From Plasmodiophora brassicae (Eukaryota; Endomyxa; Phytomyxea; Plasmodiophorida; Plasmodiophoridae): a stretch of DNA of 64,000 bases. A model generated the notes under the pieces. It worked only from the letters and a program-made list of their open reading frames with translations. It ran no database searches and was not told the DNA's origin. Below, one piece after another: positions 21,901-31,453 of the stretch. The stretch lies in assembly GCA_039704465.1 (NCBI GenBank), contig JASFAU010000001.1:2046001-2110000 (forward strand), in the 5' to 3' direction. Position numbers and translations under genes: made by a program. Numbering within the stretch: the first letter of the stretch is position 1; every line of letters begins with the position of its first letter.

Positions 21901-22918
21901 CGGCGATGCGCTCGCAGACCTCGGTCAGCACGACGATGCGTTCCGTATCGTTGAGCCGGTCGAACGGATACACGCCAAGCTGCTGAAACATGGCATTGTC
22001 ACGGCCGACGCCGATCGCGGACCAGAACAGTACAGCGACAGGTCCCGCGCGAAGCTGATCGAACCCGCTGCAGTCGATCCTCTCGGACGCCTCGGTGTGC
22101 AGGCCGGAACGCGCCGCGTGACTCAGAACGATACGCACGACCTGGGCAGAGGCACAACGTCAACACCAAGGGGACACGACCAACGATAGGGACAACGCCT
22201 CCTCACCTCGCAGTCGTACGCGACATCAAGCGGCGTGGCACCATCTTTGTTCCGGAGCGACAGAGACGCCTCGTTGTCGAGCAGGATGCGCAGCACGCGC
22301 TCCCGTTTGTTCGTCGACGCAACATGCAGTGGACACACACCTACAGGCCGTACACAATGTTAGCAAACGTCGTCTGCGCGCGACGTGGGTGAACATACCA
22401 TCGTTGTCAGCGGCGTTCAGATCCGCGTCATGGTCGACCAGCCACTGAGCGATATCGGCGTAGTCGTGTTCGGCGGCGATATGCAATGCCGTGCGTCCAT
22501 TCGCGTTGCATAAATCAACCGAGGTACCGCATCGTTCAACGACGGCAGAGAGGCATGCGACCGAGTTGGACCGGGCGGCAAGGACGGTGGCCGGATCGCC
22601 GTGCCGGGCGAGACGGACGATCGGCGAGATGTGCGACGCGAGGATGTGCACGATCGACTCGTGGCCGTGCTCAACGGCGGTTAGGAACGCGGAATCGATG
22701 GCTTCGACGGACGGCCGGTTACTCGATTGCAGCAGTTTGACGACCTGAGCGGCATGGCCGAGTTTGGCGAATTCGCCCAGCAGATGCGCCGCGCATTGGT
22801 CCGTCGTCGTGATCGCCGGCATGGGCTTCGCCGTGGTAGTGGAGTTTGCGTTGGCGGTGGCCTCGGCGATCCGGTCCCGTAGTGGGCGCTTCTGGAGCGT
22901 GCCGGGCGCCGCGGCCAT
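18959..22918 (-). CDS. Ankyrin / NST1-like / DCD-domain protein
   Basis: Exons on the minus strand are 22918-22399, 22340-22207 and 22141-18959; introns are 58 and 65 nt. The product is 1,278 residues. Residues 30-217 contain ankyrin repeats (NGRTALHIAAEHDYADIAQW, PLHVASTNKRERVLRILLDN, NKDGATPLDVA). The middle has a Cys cluster (CFCQDC) and a charged helix beginning EEEWDRRGRQLLENIV that runs into a Lys/Arg coiled coil, similar to fungal NST1-type regions. At about 820-947 is a DCD domain: GMMFICTDDTYDECQALGIF, FGLP, LFLFN, YLYGLFE, FPAQVRY. The remaining 330 residues are Gln/Pro-rich and disordered. DCD is best known from plant stress and cell-death proteins. The role here is unknown; RNA or stress-granule biology is only a guess. 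Confidence 0.85.
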
Positions 22919-23462
22919 GATGGCGGAAGCGGTGCGGCGATCGGCTCCAATGCCAAACGGACGCGACGCGCGACGGATTTGAGGCAACTGCGCGGAGTTT
23001 TCTGGACACCCTTCAGCACCTGCCTGGCAGGCACAACCGGCCCAAAATCCGCGATACGCTTCACTGTCGCAAGCACAACCTGCTCGACACATGCCAACGC
23101 TGATGCCTGCGCCATCACCGATTCCGCTGGCAATCTCATACGGTCGGAAACCTGGGTCGACTTTCAATGAGATAATGGGGAAGCAAACGCGTGTGGGAGC
23201 ATGGATGGTTTGTCCAGGATATGCGGGCCTCCGGCGCTGCGCCTTGTAAACGCTGCCGCAGGTCGAGCGCGCTGTCTATCGGTAGATGTTCGCCTGAAGC
23301 TTTGCAGACATTGGGTTTGTGACCGACGGGTACCTGGTTCGACGACGACGCTGGGCAACGGGCATCGGTCGCGTCTGCTTCATTCTTGTACGGGTATGGC
23401 CGGTTCACCGGCCGCATGGTCACTGTCTCGAGCTAGTGTGTGCGCCCCGGTTATCAGCAACG
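22919..23462. other. Intergenic, promoter side of the DCD gene
   Basis: Short frames on both strands have low-information content. No repeat or conserved motif is seen. Confidence 0.4.
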
Positions 23463-23546
23463 CCTCCTGTAGCTCAGTTGGCAGAGCGCCTGACTGTAGT
23501 ATTACCTGTCATCGGGCGGTCCCTGGTTCGACTCCGGGCGGGAGGA
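23463..23546 (+). tRNA. tRNA-Tyr (GTA) with 11-nt intron
   Basis: The acceptor stem CCTCCTG pairs with CGGGAGG, and discriminator A is at 23546. The D arm is GCTC...GAGC. The anticodon stem CCTGA pairs with TCGGG, with loop CTGTAG + A. An intron of about 11 nt (TATTACCTGTC) lies after position 37, the canonical eukaryotic place. The T arm is CCTGG-TTCGACT-CCGGG. Spliced length is 73 nt. Confidence 0.93.
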
Positions 23547-23819
23547 GCAGATCATCGTTTTTGTTTTGCCCCGTCATCCGATGTTGTTGCCCTCCCTGAG
23601 CCTGTCAGATATAGAATCATTGGCTGCCTGCATCGACGTCATCGTATAGTCTCACGGCAACCCAACCTGTAATACACAAGGGTCGTTTCGGCACGTGTGT
23701 GGTCTTCGCGGCATCCATCGCTCCAATTGCCCGCCCATCGGTCCGTCTCCGATTCCAGATTCGAGTCGGCGCAGTCCGGGTGGTGGTGGTCGGATTCGCG
23801 CCCAGTCCCCGGGGTGGTG

Positions 23820-24646
23820 ATGTCGACGGAATCGGAGCAGTTGCGGTTGGGAGAGGCCCTGCTCAACAAGGCTGAATCAGTCGTACGTCTCGCTGTTTGT
23901 CACTTGCAGGCGTCCGGGCACTGATCCGCTCCGGGCATGCTGTTAGACCGCTGAACTCTTTTCCCTCACCTATGGCGCTTTCGTCGTCCAGCTCCTCCAG
24001 GACGAGCGCGACGACGTCGTTGAAGTCAACCGCATTCTCGATCGAATGTGTGTCCGCTCGTGTCGTGTCTGCCCGTACCGAATGCCTTGCTAACAGCCGT
24101 GCAGCGGGTTCAATATTGGCCAGCGCATTGTCGACGATTTCCTCGTGCAGACCGGCATTGGGACCTGCAAATCGCTGAAGGACACGGCCGACCTGATCGG
24201 GCGTGTCGCATTCAAGATGTTCCTTGGCGGTTAGCGCGGCCGACGGACCGCTCGTCATCCCAGTCTATGCCTAATCGTTCGCCGTGCGTACGTAGTGTCG
24301 GCGGGCGTTCAGAATTGGTCGGCGGATGGGTCGTCGTTCACGCTGGTCCTCCCCGGCAAAGGCAACCCGCTGACGGAATTCGTCGAACTCCCTGACGCGT
24401 ACGCCGGCCTGAACATGTGCGACCTTCTCTGTGGGGTCATCCGGGGCGCGCTCGACATGGTACGATGCCAGGGCCGGCGAACGCGGAAACATTTCAGGTT
24501 GACGAACGTGCCCCGACAATGTCCAGGTGCAGATCCGTGTCGAAGCCTCCGTCGTGAAGGACGCGTTGAAGGGCGACGATGCCACCGAGATTCGCGTCGT
24601 CCGAAAGGGGATTGTCAAGGAGGAATACAACCCGAACGAAGACTAG
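23820..24646 (+). CDS. TRAPPC3: TRAPP complex subunit 3 (Bet3)
   Basis: Exons 23820-23882, 23947-24047, 24105-24229, 24296-24459 and 24527-24646 join in phase to 190 residues (human 180). The sequence has the family core AELFSLTYGAFVVQLLQD, then DRIGFNIGQRIVDDFLVQTG, KDTADLIGRVAFKMFLG, NWSADG, FVELPDAYAGLNMCDLLCGV and IRGALDMVQ. Bet3 forms the central alpha/beta dimer of TRAPP tethering and Rab-GEF complexes in ER-Golgi traffic. The conserved D-R-M-G reads D-R-I-G here because the splice leaves ATC. The conserved Cys that carries palmitate in Bet3 is in a region I could not align with certainty. The stop lies 20 bp from the convergent MED18 stop. Confidence 0.95.
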
Positions 24647-24666
24647 GGCAACACACATTGTACTAA

Positions 24667-25451
24667 TCATGATGTCGACGGGAACTGTACACATGCAATC
24701 CTGCCGACGTGCGAATGCTCGTTCAGTTACTGCACGAGAGGCATGGCGGACGGACACGTACTGATTCAGGGAGACGGAGATCTGCACGAGGGTGGCCTCG
24801 ACAGCGCTCAGGTCGCCATCCAGCGCCGTCGTCAGGGCGGCCAGCTCGACGATCCAACGTGTGCCGTCACCGACGGGCTCCAACTGATCCGTTCCCCCAT
24901 CTGGCCCGACGACCTACATCAGCCAAACGCGTCACATCAGCACACGCCTTCGTTGCTGGCGGACGCGGCAGACGGCCGACTTTGAGGAGCTGGAAGACGC
25001 GGACGCTGATGGATGGCCGGATATCGTATTGCATACCACGCAGGACGACCTGGTACGCGCGCGTATAGTCCAGGGCGGCCAGCAGCGATTCGAAGTTGTC
25101 GGACACGGCCACGTCGGTGGCCGATCGGATGACGGCGCGTCGCTTGCCGGGTTCGATGACGTGGCCGAGGATGCGCAGCACCCAGGAATCACCGCCGTGC
25201 AGGTCCCGACGGGCGCGAGCCTCTGACGACTTGCGCGATGCAACGCCAGCGGAACCTGAACGCCGACCAGCGTTATCAGCAGCGCGCGCGGCAGCCCGAC
25301 GCTGCGATCCACGGGACGTACCCATTCTGTCGAACACGCATTCATGGACGGCCATCGGCGACCCGGAACGACTGATCGTCGACAGGTGGTCGTTCAGCCG
25401 GTCGACATTAGCCTGAGGGACGGCGCCGACCAGGCTGACCAGAAGCGACAT
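24667..25451 (-). CDS. MED18: Mediator of RNA polymerase II transcription subunit 18
   Basis: Exons on the minus strand are 25451-25322, 25255-24981, 24913-24762 and 24700-24667, giving 196 residues (human 208). Diagnostic segments are SLVGAVPQANVDRLNDHLST, V-H-E-C-V-F-D, ARARRDL, WVLRILGHVIEPGKRRAVIR, DVAVSDNFESLLAALDY and RPSISVRVFQLLK, in the same order as animal and yeast Med18/Srb5. Med18 pairs with Med20 in the Mediator head module, which contacts RNA polymerase II. The last exon codes only about 11 residues; its junction (CA|GTACGT...GGCAG) keeps frame but is the least certain part. The gene ends 20 bp from TRAPPC3. Confidence 0.88.
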
Positions 25452-25910
25452 GACCACCGCCGCCGCCGGCCGCCTGTGAGTCCAGCGCACTTCTCGCGCC
25501 CGACGACCCGCGTCGCCTGCTGGCCGCCCGCACCCAATGTGGACCACAATCGGCCCCAGGTGGAACGGCCACGCCCTGCAGAGCGCCGTGTCCTGCAAGT
25601 GTCTGCTCGTCGGGGCTCGCCACCAGCTGGCCACCGCATCCCGCTACCGGCCAGGCCGTGCCGGCAACCGATACTGTCCGACGGCGTGACATCGGCAGGC
25701 CACTTGCTACTCGCCGCGTTGTCGAACGGGGTGTGCCCTCACAGGACGGCCTATCGCTATGTGCCCACCTAGAGACAGAGAGCGTCGAGGCGTCGGCGTA
25801 CAAATGTACATTATCAGGCTGACAGCGGGGTGTCCCAATGACCGTCGGGCATCAACCCGCGGGGAGGGGCTCCACAGCAGTCAGCACGGCAGGCGACCGC
25901 GCACGCCCCG
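25452..25910. other. Intergenic, upstream of MED18
   Basis: Frames through this stretch are continuations of MED18-shadow ORFs. No independent gene is supported. Confidence 0.4.
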
Positions 25911-27762
25911 CTAGGCAACGTCCTTGCCGAAAATCTTGACGTTCAGGCGGGACCCCTGCGCGGATAGCTGGGCGACACCCGATGGTACGACGATGCTCAG
26001 CCGTTCCGCTGCTGTTCGCCTGCGTTCCCGTTTAGGCAAACTGGGCGCACGACGACGGGCTTGTGCGGCAGCAGGCGCAGACGCGGCGGACGCTAGACCG
26101 TCCGATTCGTCCATGTCGTTGTCGTTGTCGGCGCTGCCGTTCAACGCTGCGTCGATGCCATGTCGGAACTCGTCGGCTCTCCTGGGCGTTGACGATAGCT
26201 TGTGCAGGAAATTGGGTATGCGACGCGTACTGTCCCGATGGCTTCTGAAGATATCGATGTTGATCGCCGCCAGCGTCGAGCGCCTCCTATCGTCACCCTG
26301 TGCGGCCAGCTTGGGCAGCATCTTCATTAGCCGTTGTGTCCGTTGCTCCTGACGCTCCCGGTCGGCTGCCCCGTCCCGCACCCGTTGGTTGCCTTCCAGA
26401 AGCGCCATCGCCCGCCGGCACCGACGATGCTGTCGCTCTCGACGCACCGTACCCAGGCGCCGCCCTTCGTCGACATCCACCAGGATGTCCCAGATCGCCG
26501 GATACTCGCTCCTGATGACGCCAGCGTCCAGCGCGTACCACTGCACATCCGCTTTCGCTGCCTGAAGCCATGTCCGGCGATGCTTACCCGCCGAGCACAC
26601 TTCCAGGCCGGCAAACTGCCCTGCCTGCCACCCAGCCAACGTCAGCAACCCATGCCATGTATACCCCCCTTCCCCTGGGTCACACCTCGTATACGGCCAG
26701 GTGCAACTTGGACTCGTCGTCCGTTTCGAATTCGACCGCCGACCCGGCAGCAATGATGACCAGGCGCGAGGCGGTCGAGTCGCCCTGCCTGTAGACGTAG
26801 CCGAGCGCCGGCGTGACATATGGGCCTTCGGCGTGGTTGACGAGGGCCAGCACCAGCTCCGGGGTCCACGTCGACCGCTGCCACAGGAGGACGTCGATCA
26901 CGGGTCGCCACGCCTCCAGCTGGGCGATCCGGTACGCCTCGGCGACTTCCTGCCCCGTCGATCGAGGCAGCCAGATGAAGGTCGAGGGTTCCAGGCCGAC
27001 AATGGCCATGGGCTCATTGGTAACCAGCGTGTCGGCTAGGCCCAGGTCCGTGTAATCGTCGCCATGGATGTTGGTCGCCCACGCCACACGGATGCGACCC
27101 TGGACGACGCAGACGATGATCTCGGGGGCGGCCGACGCCGAGTCGGCGGCGACCTGCTGCGGCTGGACGATCTCGCCGTTGGCCACCGCCGCCGACTCCA
27201 CCGACTGGGCGGCAATCCAGCGATCCAGCGGCGACAGCGACGACCACGGCTCCAGCGCGTCCCGTTCGAGCCACCGATCGACGACGTCCACGTCGATGGA
27301 TTCTCGTTGCGTCCATGGCCTGGCAACGGTCAGACCAGCACCGTGGCGCGCGCCCTGATCTTACATCTCGAGGACGTCCAGGATGCGGGCGTTCGTCAGG
27401 GCGGTCCGGTCGTCCGTGTTCCGAAACAGCCGGAAGGACCTGCCGGGCGCGTACGACGCCATGCTGAAGATCCGTCGAACGGTCTGAAGGGCCCATTGTG
27501 GGGCGTCCCAGGCGGCCAGGGCCGTCGTATCCGTCACCGGATGCGAACCGCGATGGGTCGACGACGTCAGCGTTAACGATGGCAGATGTGCCGGGCTGGC
27601 GGGTCGAGGGCTGCTGCCACGAGCGAACGCCTGTCGTAACGCGTGCGGCGGCGGGTGACGGAACGACACGCGTCGTCGACTGCTGCTGCGGTGTGCCACC
27701 GGATGCAAATGGTCGCCCAGCGGCTTCACCGTCGGCATGGAATACGGTGGGTACACCTGCAT
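25911..27762 (-). CDS. Possible cyclic-nucleotide-binding-fold protein
   Basis: Exons on the minus strand 27762-27365, 27319-26686 and 26624-25911 join in phase to about 581 residues; the start at 27762 is the most upstream plausible Met after the neighbouring gene's end. Segments such as EIIVCVVQGRIRVAW, GLEPSTFIWLPRS, and G-Q-F-A-G-L-E-V-C-S...W-L-Q-A-A-K-A-D-V-Q-W-Y-A-L resemble the beta-barrel strands and the F-G-E / R-x-A-x-V pattern of cNMP-binding domains, but key phosphate-binding residues are not clear. The C-terminal third is basic, with a long Arg/Gln-rich helix and a nuclear-type Lys/Arg cluster (RRRAPSLPKRERRRTAAERL). Function is open. Confidence 0.6.
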
Positions 27763-27851
27763 GACCGCCCCGGGGATAATATCAAACCGGAACGAATCCG
27801 CTAGCTGGCGTGCGCCGGAACCTTCCCCAACAGCGAAACCCGCTTTATCGT

Positions 27852-28523
27852 TCAGACTTGGCGTTTGGTGTGGCGCTGGTGCAGCCATCTGATGGGCGGG
27901 AGGAGGACGACGTACAGGATGCCTGCGGCGACCGGCAGCGTCACCAGCCAAGCGCACGTGGCAATCATCAACCCTGTCGTCGACAAATGGACGTTCGTTC
28001 GTTGCAGGAGCCGCCAGCACAGCACGTACCATGCGAATATTTCGTCAGCGTCCCGAGCAGGCTCTCCCGGAGGCTTTCAGTGATGACGGCGGGCGACAGC
28101 GCGAGCGGCATGTCCGACCCGAGCAGATACTCGCCGAGTCGCAGGTACGGGACCAGCATGGCGAGCTCGACCGGCGTCGTGACCGCATTGACCAGCTGCA
28201 TGGCCGCCATATTCAATCGGCGGAACACGATGCCGACGATGGCCACGATGACGAACGTCACCCTGGATCGCACGCGACCGTGAGCGGCGACGGGCAAAGG
28301 TGGAGCACCGCAGCAGAGTAGCGTACCCGACCAGAGGGCAGACGCCGATCATGAACCCTAGCGCGACGCTCGCCGTCAGCGTCTCGGGCGTGATCTCCTG
28401 GCGCAGAACAGCGAGGGCCGCCTCCTTCGCCGAATGCGCCGCACTCGCCAGGCGATCCCACATGCCGGCACGCTGACCTGCGTCGACCTTGGCCGACGTC
28501 GACATCGGCAATACCGACGCCAT
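27852..28523 (-). CDS. DUF2062-family membrane protein
   Basis: Exons on the minus strand 28523-28327, 28262-28030 and 27973-27852 join in phase to 183 residues. The core LRQEITPETLTASVALGFMI, then G-V-C-P-L-V-G-V-T, FRRLNMAAMQLVNAVTTPVE and YLRLGEYLLG, is the DUF2062 signature (start of helix 1, Asn-rich loop, Pro-x-x-L-G-E motif). The third exon supplies a further transmembrane helix (MIATCAWLVTLPVAAGILYV). The family is common in bacteria and scattered in protists; its role is unknown. The 60-70-nt introns show it is a settled nuclear gene. Confidence 0.8.
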
Positions 28524-29263
28524 GCAACGCGGGGCGGTTGCCGCGTTGGTAATAGGTGGGCGCCGTGCTCCGATCGCCCTCAAAGCGTTCCGCCCCCCGA
28601 ATTTACTGCGCAATCCACCGCGCGACGGCAAGTCGCGAATTCGGTGCGCTCCGTCCGCCCGTTGACGCGTTCGGGCAGCTGAGAATCGTTCCCAGGCTCC
28701 TTTCAGCATCTGCGTAGACCGGCGTGCGCAAAGTCATTCGCCTGGCCCTCGTTGTCGATTCGTTGCGGCACCTGACGTCGGCATCAGGAGCCAGGACGGT
28801 TCAGGCTGATCAAGTGTTGGGAACGTCGCCTAAGCGGCCCATTTGCGGTGAGCACGATCGACAAGACGTTGCCCACTCTGAGCCTGGCTGATGTCGCGAG
28901 CCAGGTCGTGCGAGATTATCCCCGCACGAAATGGACGCCGGCCGACGTTAGTGCGGGGCAACGAAAACCACGCCCTGACAGTGGATGCCGGCGGCACACC
29001 CACCCGCGCGATACGCGACTTGTGCCTGAAGGCCCCCCGCCCCCAAACCGGCAAGTCGCCACGCCGCGGCGCCAAATGCGGATCGCGGCATGGCGCGCGA
29101 CAACGCCGCCGCGCGTTTGGCATGCCGGGCCAGTCGCCCAAATTTGGACGCCGGTCGAGTCCTGCACCGTCGATTTTCCCGGATGCCCCGACGGTCACCC
29201 GCAAGTCGTACGTAAACGTCCCCGTTAAGGCCATCATAGTCATATCGTCGGGCAGTCCCCAAC
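28524..29263. other. Intergenic, divergent promoter region
   Basis: About 740 bp between two divergent genes. It contains several GC-rich CCCCCCG/CCCCCGCC clusters (near 28590 and 29035). A frame at 28848-29228 is not protein-like. Confidence 0.4.
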
Positions 29264-30274
29264 ATGATGATGTTGAAGGGCGCCGGCATCGCTGCCGTCG
29301 TCATCATCGCCGTCATCACGCTTGGCACCGTATCGGGGACCCGCGACGACATCGAACGTGGACGCGAATGCGCCCTGCCCGCTGAACATGCGTATCATGC
29401 GGCGTCCACGCCCGTTGCCTGTGAATCAGGGACGGCTGTTGCTCCGGTACCGCCAACGACCTTCGCTGGCAGGTGCGTTGCCGCGTGTAAAAGGAACAAG
29501 CATCTTGTGATCGGTGGTGGTATCTTCCTGGTTGTGCTTGCCATCGTGCTCGGGGTCGTGTTCGGCGTCGTCGTGCCCAACAAGAACAATCAGGGTAGCA
29601 GTTACTCGGCCGGCACGCCGCCACCGCAGACGTACGCACCGCCTCCACCGCCCACCTACCTACCACCATCACCCACCCCACCTGATTATACGTCGCCACC
29701 TCCCACGACGTACAGTCCGCCGACCATTTCGCCGCCACCACCTCCCCCTACGCCCACAACGTACACTCCGCCGACCTCGTCGCCGCCACCTCCCCCTTCA
29801 ACGTACCTGCCGCCCAGCAACAAGCCTCCCGCGCCCACTTACCAAGCGCCGACGCCGGCACCAACCACCAAGGCACCGCCTATCCCGACGTACCTGCCGC
29901 CCAGCAGCAAGCCTCCCGCGCCCACTTACCAAGCGCCGACGCCGGCACCGACCACCCAGACGCCGCCTCCTCCGACGTACCTGCCGCCCAGCAGCAAGCC
30001 TCCCGCGCCCACTTACCAAGCGCCGACGCCGGCACCGACCACCCAGACGCCGACCTCTCCTCCAGCGTACAGCACGCCCCCACCGGCCAAGACGTCGCCT
30101 CCTCCTCCCCCACCAACATACCTGCCGCCAAGCCAGAAACCGCCTGTCCCTACTTCGCATCACACGCCAACGCCGCCCTGCGACACGCCAACGCCTCCGC
30201 CACCACCCTGCGATGAGGACACCCCATCGCCCCCGGCAACGTACCACCCGCCGCCGTACGGTGGGTACAACTGA
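29264..30274 (+). CDS. Proline-rich (extensin-like) membrane protein with tandem repeats
   Basis: A 336-residue intronless frame starting at a triplet ATG. There are two hydrophobic segments: residues 5-22 (signal-like) and about 83-106 (LVIGGGIFLVVLAIVLGVVF). The remaining C-terminal domain is almost entirely Pro, Thr, Ser and Tyr, with T-Y-x-P-P and P-P-P-P-T motifs like plant and algal hydroxyproline-rich glycoproteins. Three copies of a 29-residue unit (TYLPPSSKPPAPTYQAPTPA...) are encoded by an exact 87-bp period from 29801. It is probably a type II or double-pass cell-surface protein with an extended, glycosylated stalk. Confidence 0.75.
   Translation: MMMLKGAGIAAVVIIAVITLGTVSGTRDDIERGRECALPAEHAYHAASTPVACESGTAVAPVPPTTFAGRCVAACKRNKHLVIGGGIFLVVLAIVLGVVFGVVVPNKNNQGSSYSAGTPPPQTYAPPPPPTYLPPSPTPPDYTSPPPTTYSPPTISPPPPPPTPTTYTPPTSSPPPPPSTYLPPSNKPPAPTYQAPTPAPTTKAPPIPTYLPPSSKPPAPTYQAPTPAPTTQTPPPPTYLPPSSKPPAPTYQAPTPAPTTQTPTSPPAYSTPPPAKTSPPPPPPTYLPPSQKPPVPTSHHTPTPPCDTPTPPPPPCDEDTPSPPATYHPPPYGGYN
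29801..30053 (+). repeat. 87-bp coding minisatellite, about 3 copies
   Basis: Units begin at 29801, 29888 and 29975. Copies 2 and 3 are almost identical, indicating recent expansion or gene-conversion within the proline-rich gene. Confidence 0.9.
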
Positions 30275-30410
30275 GGCTTCCACGACGTCAAAGCGTTTCC
30301 AATGTTTAATGAACACATGAGCGTATTTCTGAGCAACGAGCACTGTCACGGGCGCTGCACAACGTTCATGGATCCAGACGGAAGGGTGCCCAGCGGCAGC
30401 CGACAGATGT

Positions 30411-31376
30411 ATGACGCGAAGCACCAGGACGGGCACAGACGTTCTCGAACGGCATCGTGCGCCAGTGATAGATAGACAGCCCGTCAGTGTCCCAACGACA
30501 GGTCGTCAACGTCGCCCTCCCCACAGGCGTCGCTTCATGGCGGCCAACGAGACGCGGCCGCCGCGCTCGGGATCCGGGTCGTCGCCATGCACGTCCTGTA
30601 TCGGCGTGACCTACTTCCACCATTCGTACTTGAAGGAGGGACGCGCGCCCCGATGCTTCGGCCTGAAACGCACGGTCCACATCTCCAAAGACATGGCCGA
30701 GACGCTCCGATCCGATTACGATAAGGGCGTGTCGGTCGCTGGCGACGTCCTCGACGAAATGTGGTGCCTGGGCATCAGCAGGAAAGGCGACCCGAAGTCC
30801 AATGTGCCGCACTGTGGCCCGGGACTTCGCATCCTGTTCGTCAGGCGAAAGATGGCCGAATACGCGCGTATCAAAGCGATTCAGCAACTCAGGGAGCAGC
30901 AGCAGCAGCAGCAGGGGCAGCAGCAGCCGCAGCAGGGTCACGGGCCACCAGGGCCACAACTGTCGGGCATCATACGACCCCACGAGAAACAGGTGGACCC
31001 AGCTGCCGTGGTCATGCCCAGGCGCCTTCCAGCTGTGCCTCGGCCGGTCGCGACTCCTCCAGACGCACCGCCGCCTGATGACAGGACCCTGCTGGAGAAG
31101 GCCACAGACCGTGTCCAGAGGCATCTGGGCGCACAGGCCGCCGTCATCCACCGGATGGTGGGGCGGGCCCGGACGATGACGCAGCCCCTGTTCTGGGTAC
31201 GTAGGGATGCCCCTGGGCTGGCAGTGATCGAGTACCTGACAACGCTGACACAGGAGCTGTACGCCAAGCGTGTGTCCACGATCGTCCCCGATTGGGCCAA
31301 CAGCACGAAACGCTTCGTGGCGTCCATGTCGACCTGGTTCGTGGATCCGCCACCGCCCGAGGACGGCCACCCTTGA
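30411..31376 (+). CDS. Hypothetical protein with polyglutamine segment
   Basis: The frame is 321 residues from an ATG at 30411; a second ATG at 30537 (MAANETRPPRSG) may be the true start (about 279 residues). Residues after the second Met hold a Cys-containing segment (SPCTSCIGVTYFHHSYLK), a basic region (RCFGLKRTVHISK) and IKAIQQLREQ followed by a CAG-rich Gln run. The C-terminal 90 residues are predicted helical (LLEKATDRVQRHLGAQAAVI). No domain is recognised. Codon use and the protein-like hydrophobic pattern suggest a true gene. Confidence 0.55.
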   Translation: MTRSTRTGTDVLERHRAPVIDRQPVSVPTTGRQRRPPHRRRFMAANETRPPRSGSGSSPCTSCIGVTYFHHSYLKEGRAPRCFGLKRTVHISKDMAETLRSDYDKGVSVAGDVLDEMWCLGISRKGDPKSNVPHCGPGLRILFVRRKMAEYARIKAIQQLREQQQQQQGQQQPQQGHGPPGPQLSGIIRPHEKQVDPAAVVMPRRLPAVPRPVATPPDAPPPDDRTLLEKATDRVQRHLGAQAAVIHRMVGRARTMTQPLFWVRRDAPGLAVIEYLTTLTQELYAKRVSTIVPDWANSTKRFVASMSTWFVDPPPPEDGHP

Positions 31377-31453
31377 CGACGGCGCCCCCCCCCCCACCTG
31401 CCTATTGCTCTGTATGATGATATACCGTATATAGTAGATGCTGAGGTGCTACG

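Noticed and set aside
20606..22189. A 527-codon plus-strand frame
   Set aside because: It is antisense to the DCD gene and has shadow composition.
28848..29228. A 126-codon frame upstream of the proline-rich gene
   Set aside because: Overlapping frames on both strands are equally open, and no protein-like pattern was found past residue 40.
29801..30053. Regular repeats suggestive of a CRISPR array
   Set aside because: The units are contiguous, codon-periodic (87 bp) and encode proline-rich peptide; there are no spacers and no cas genes.
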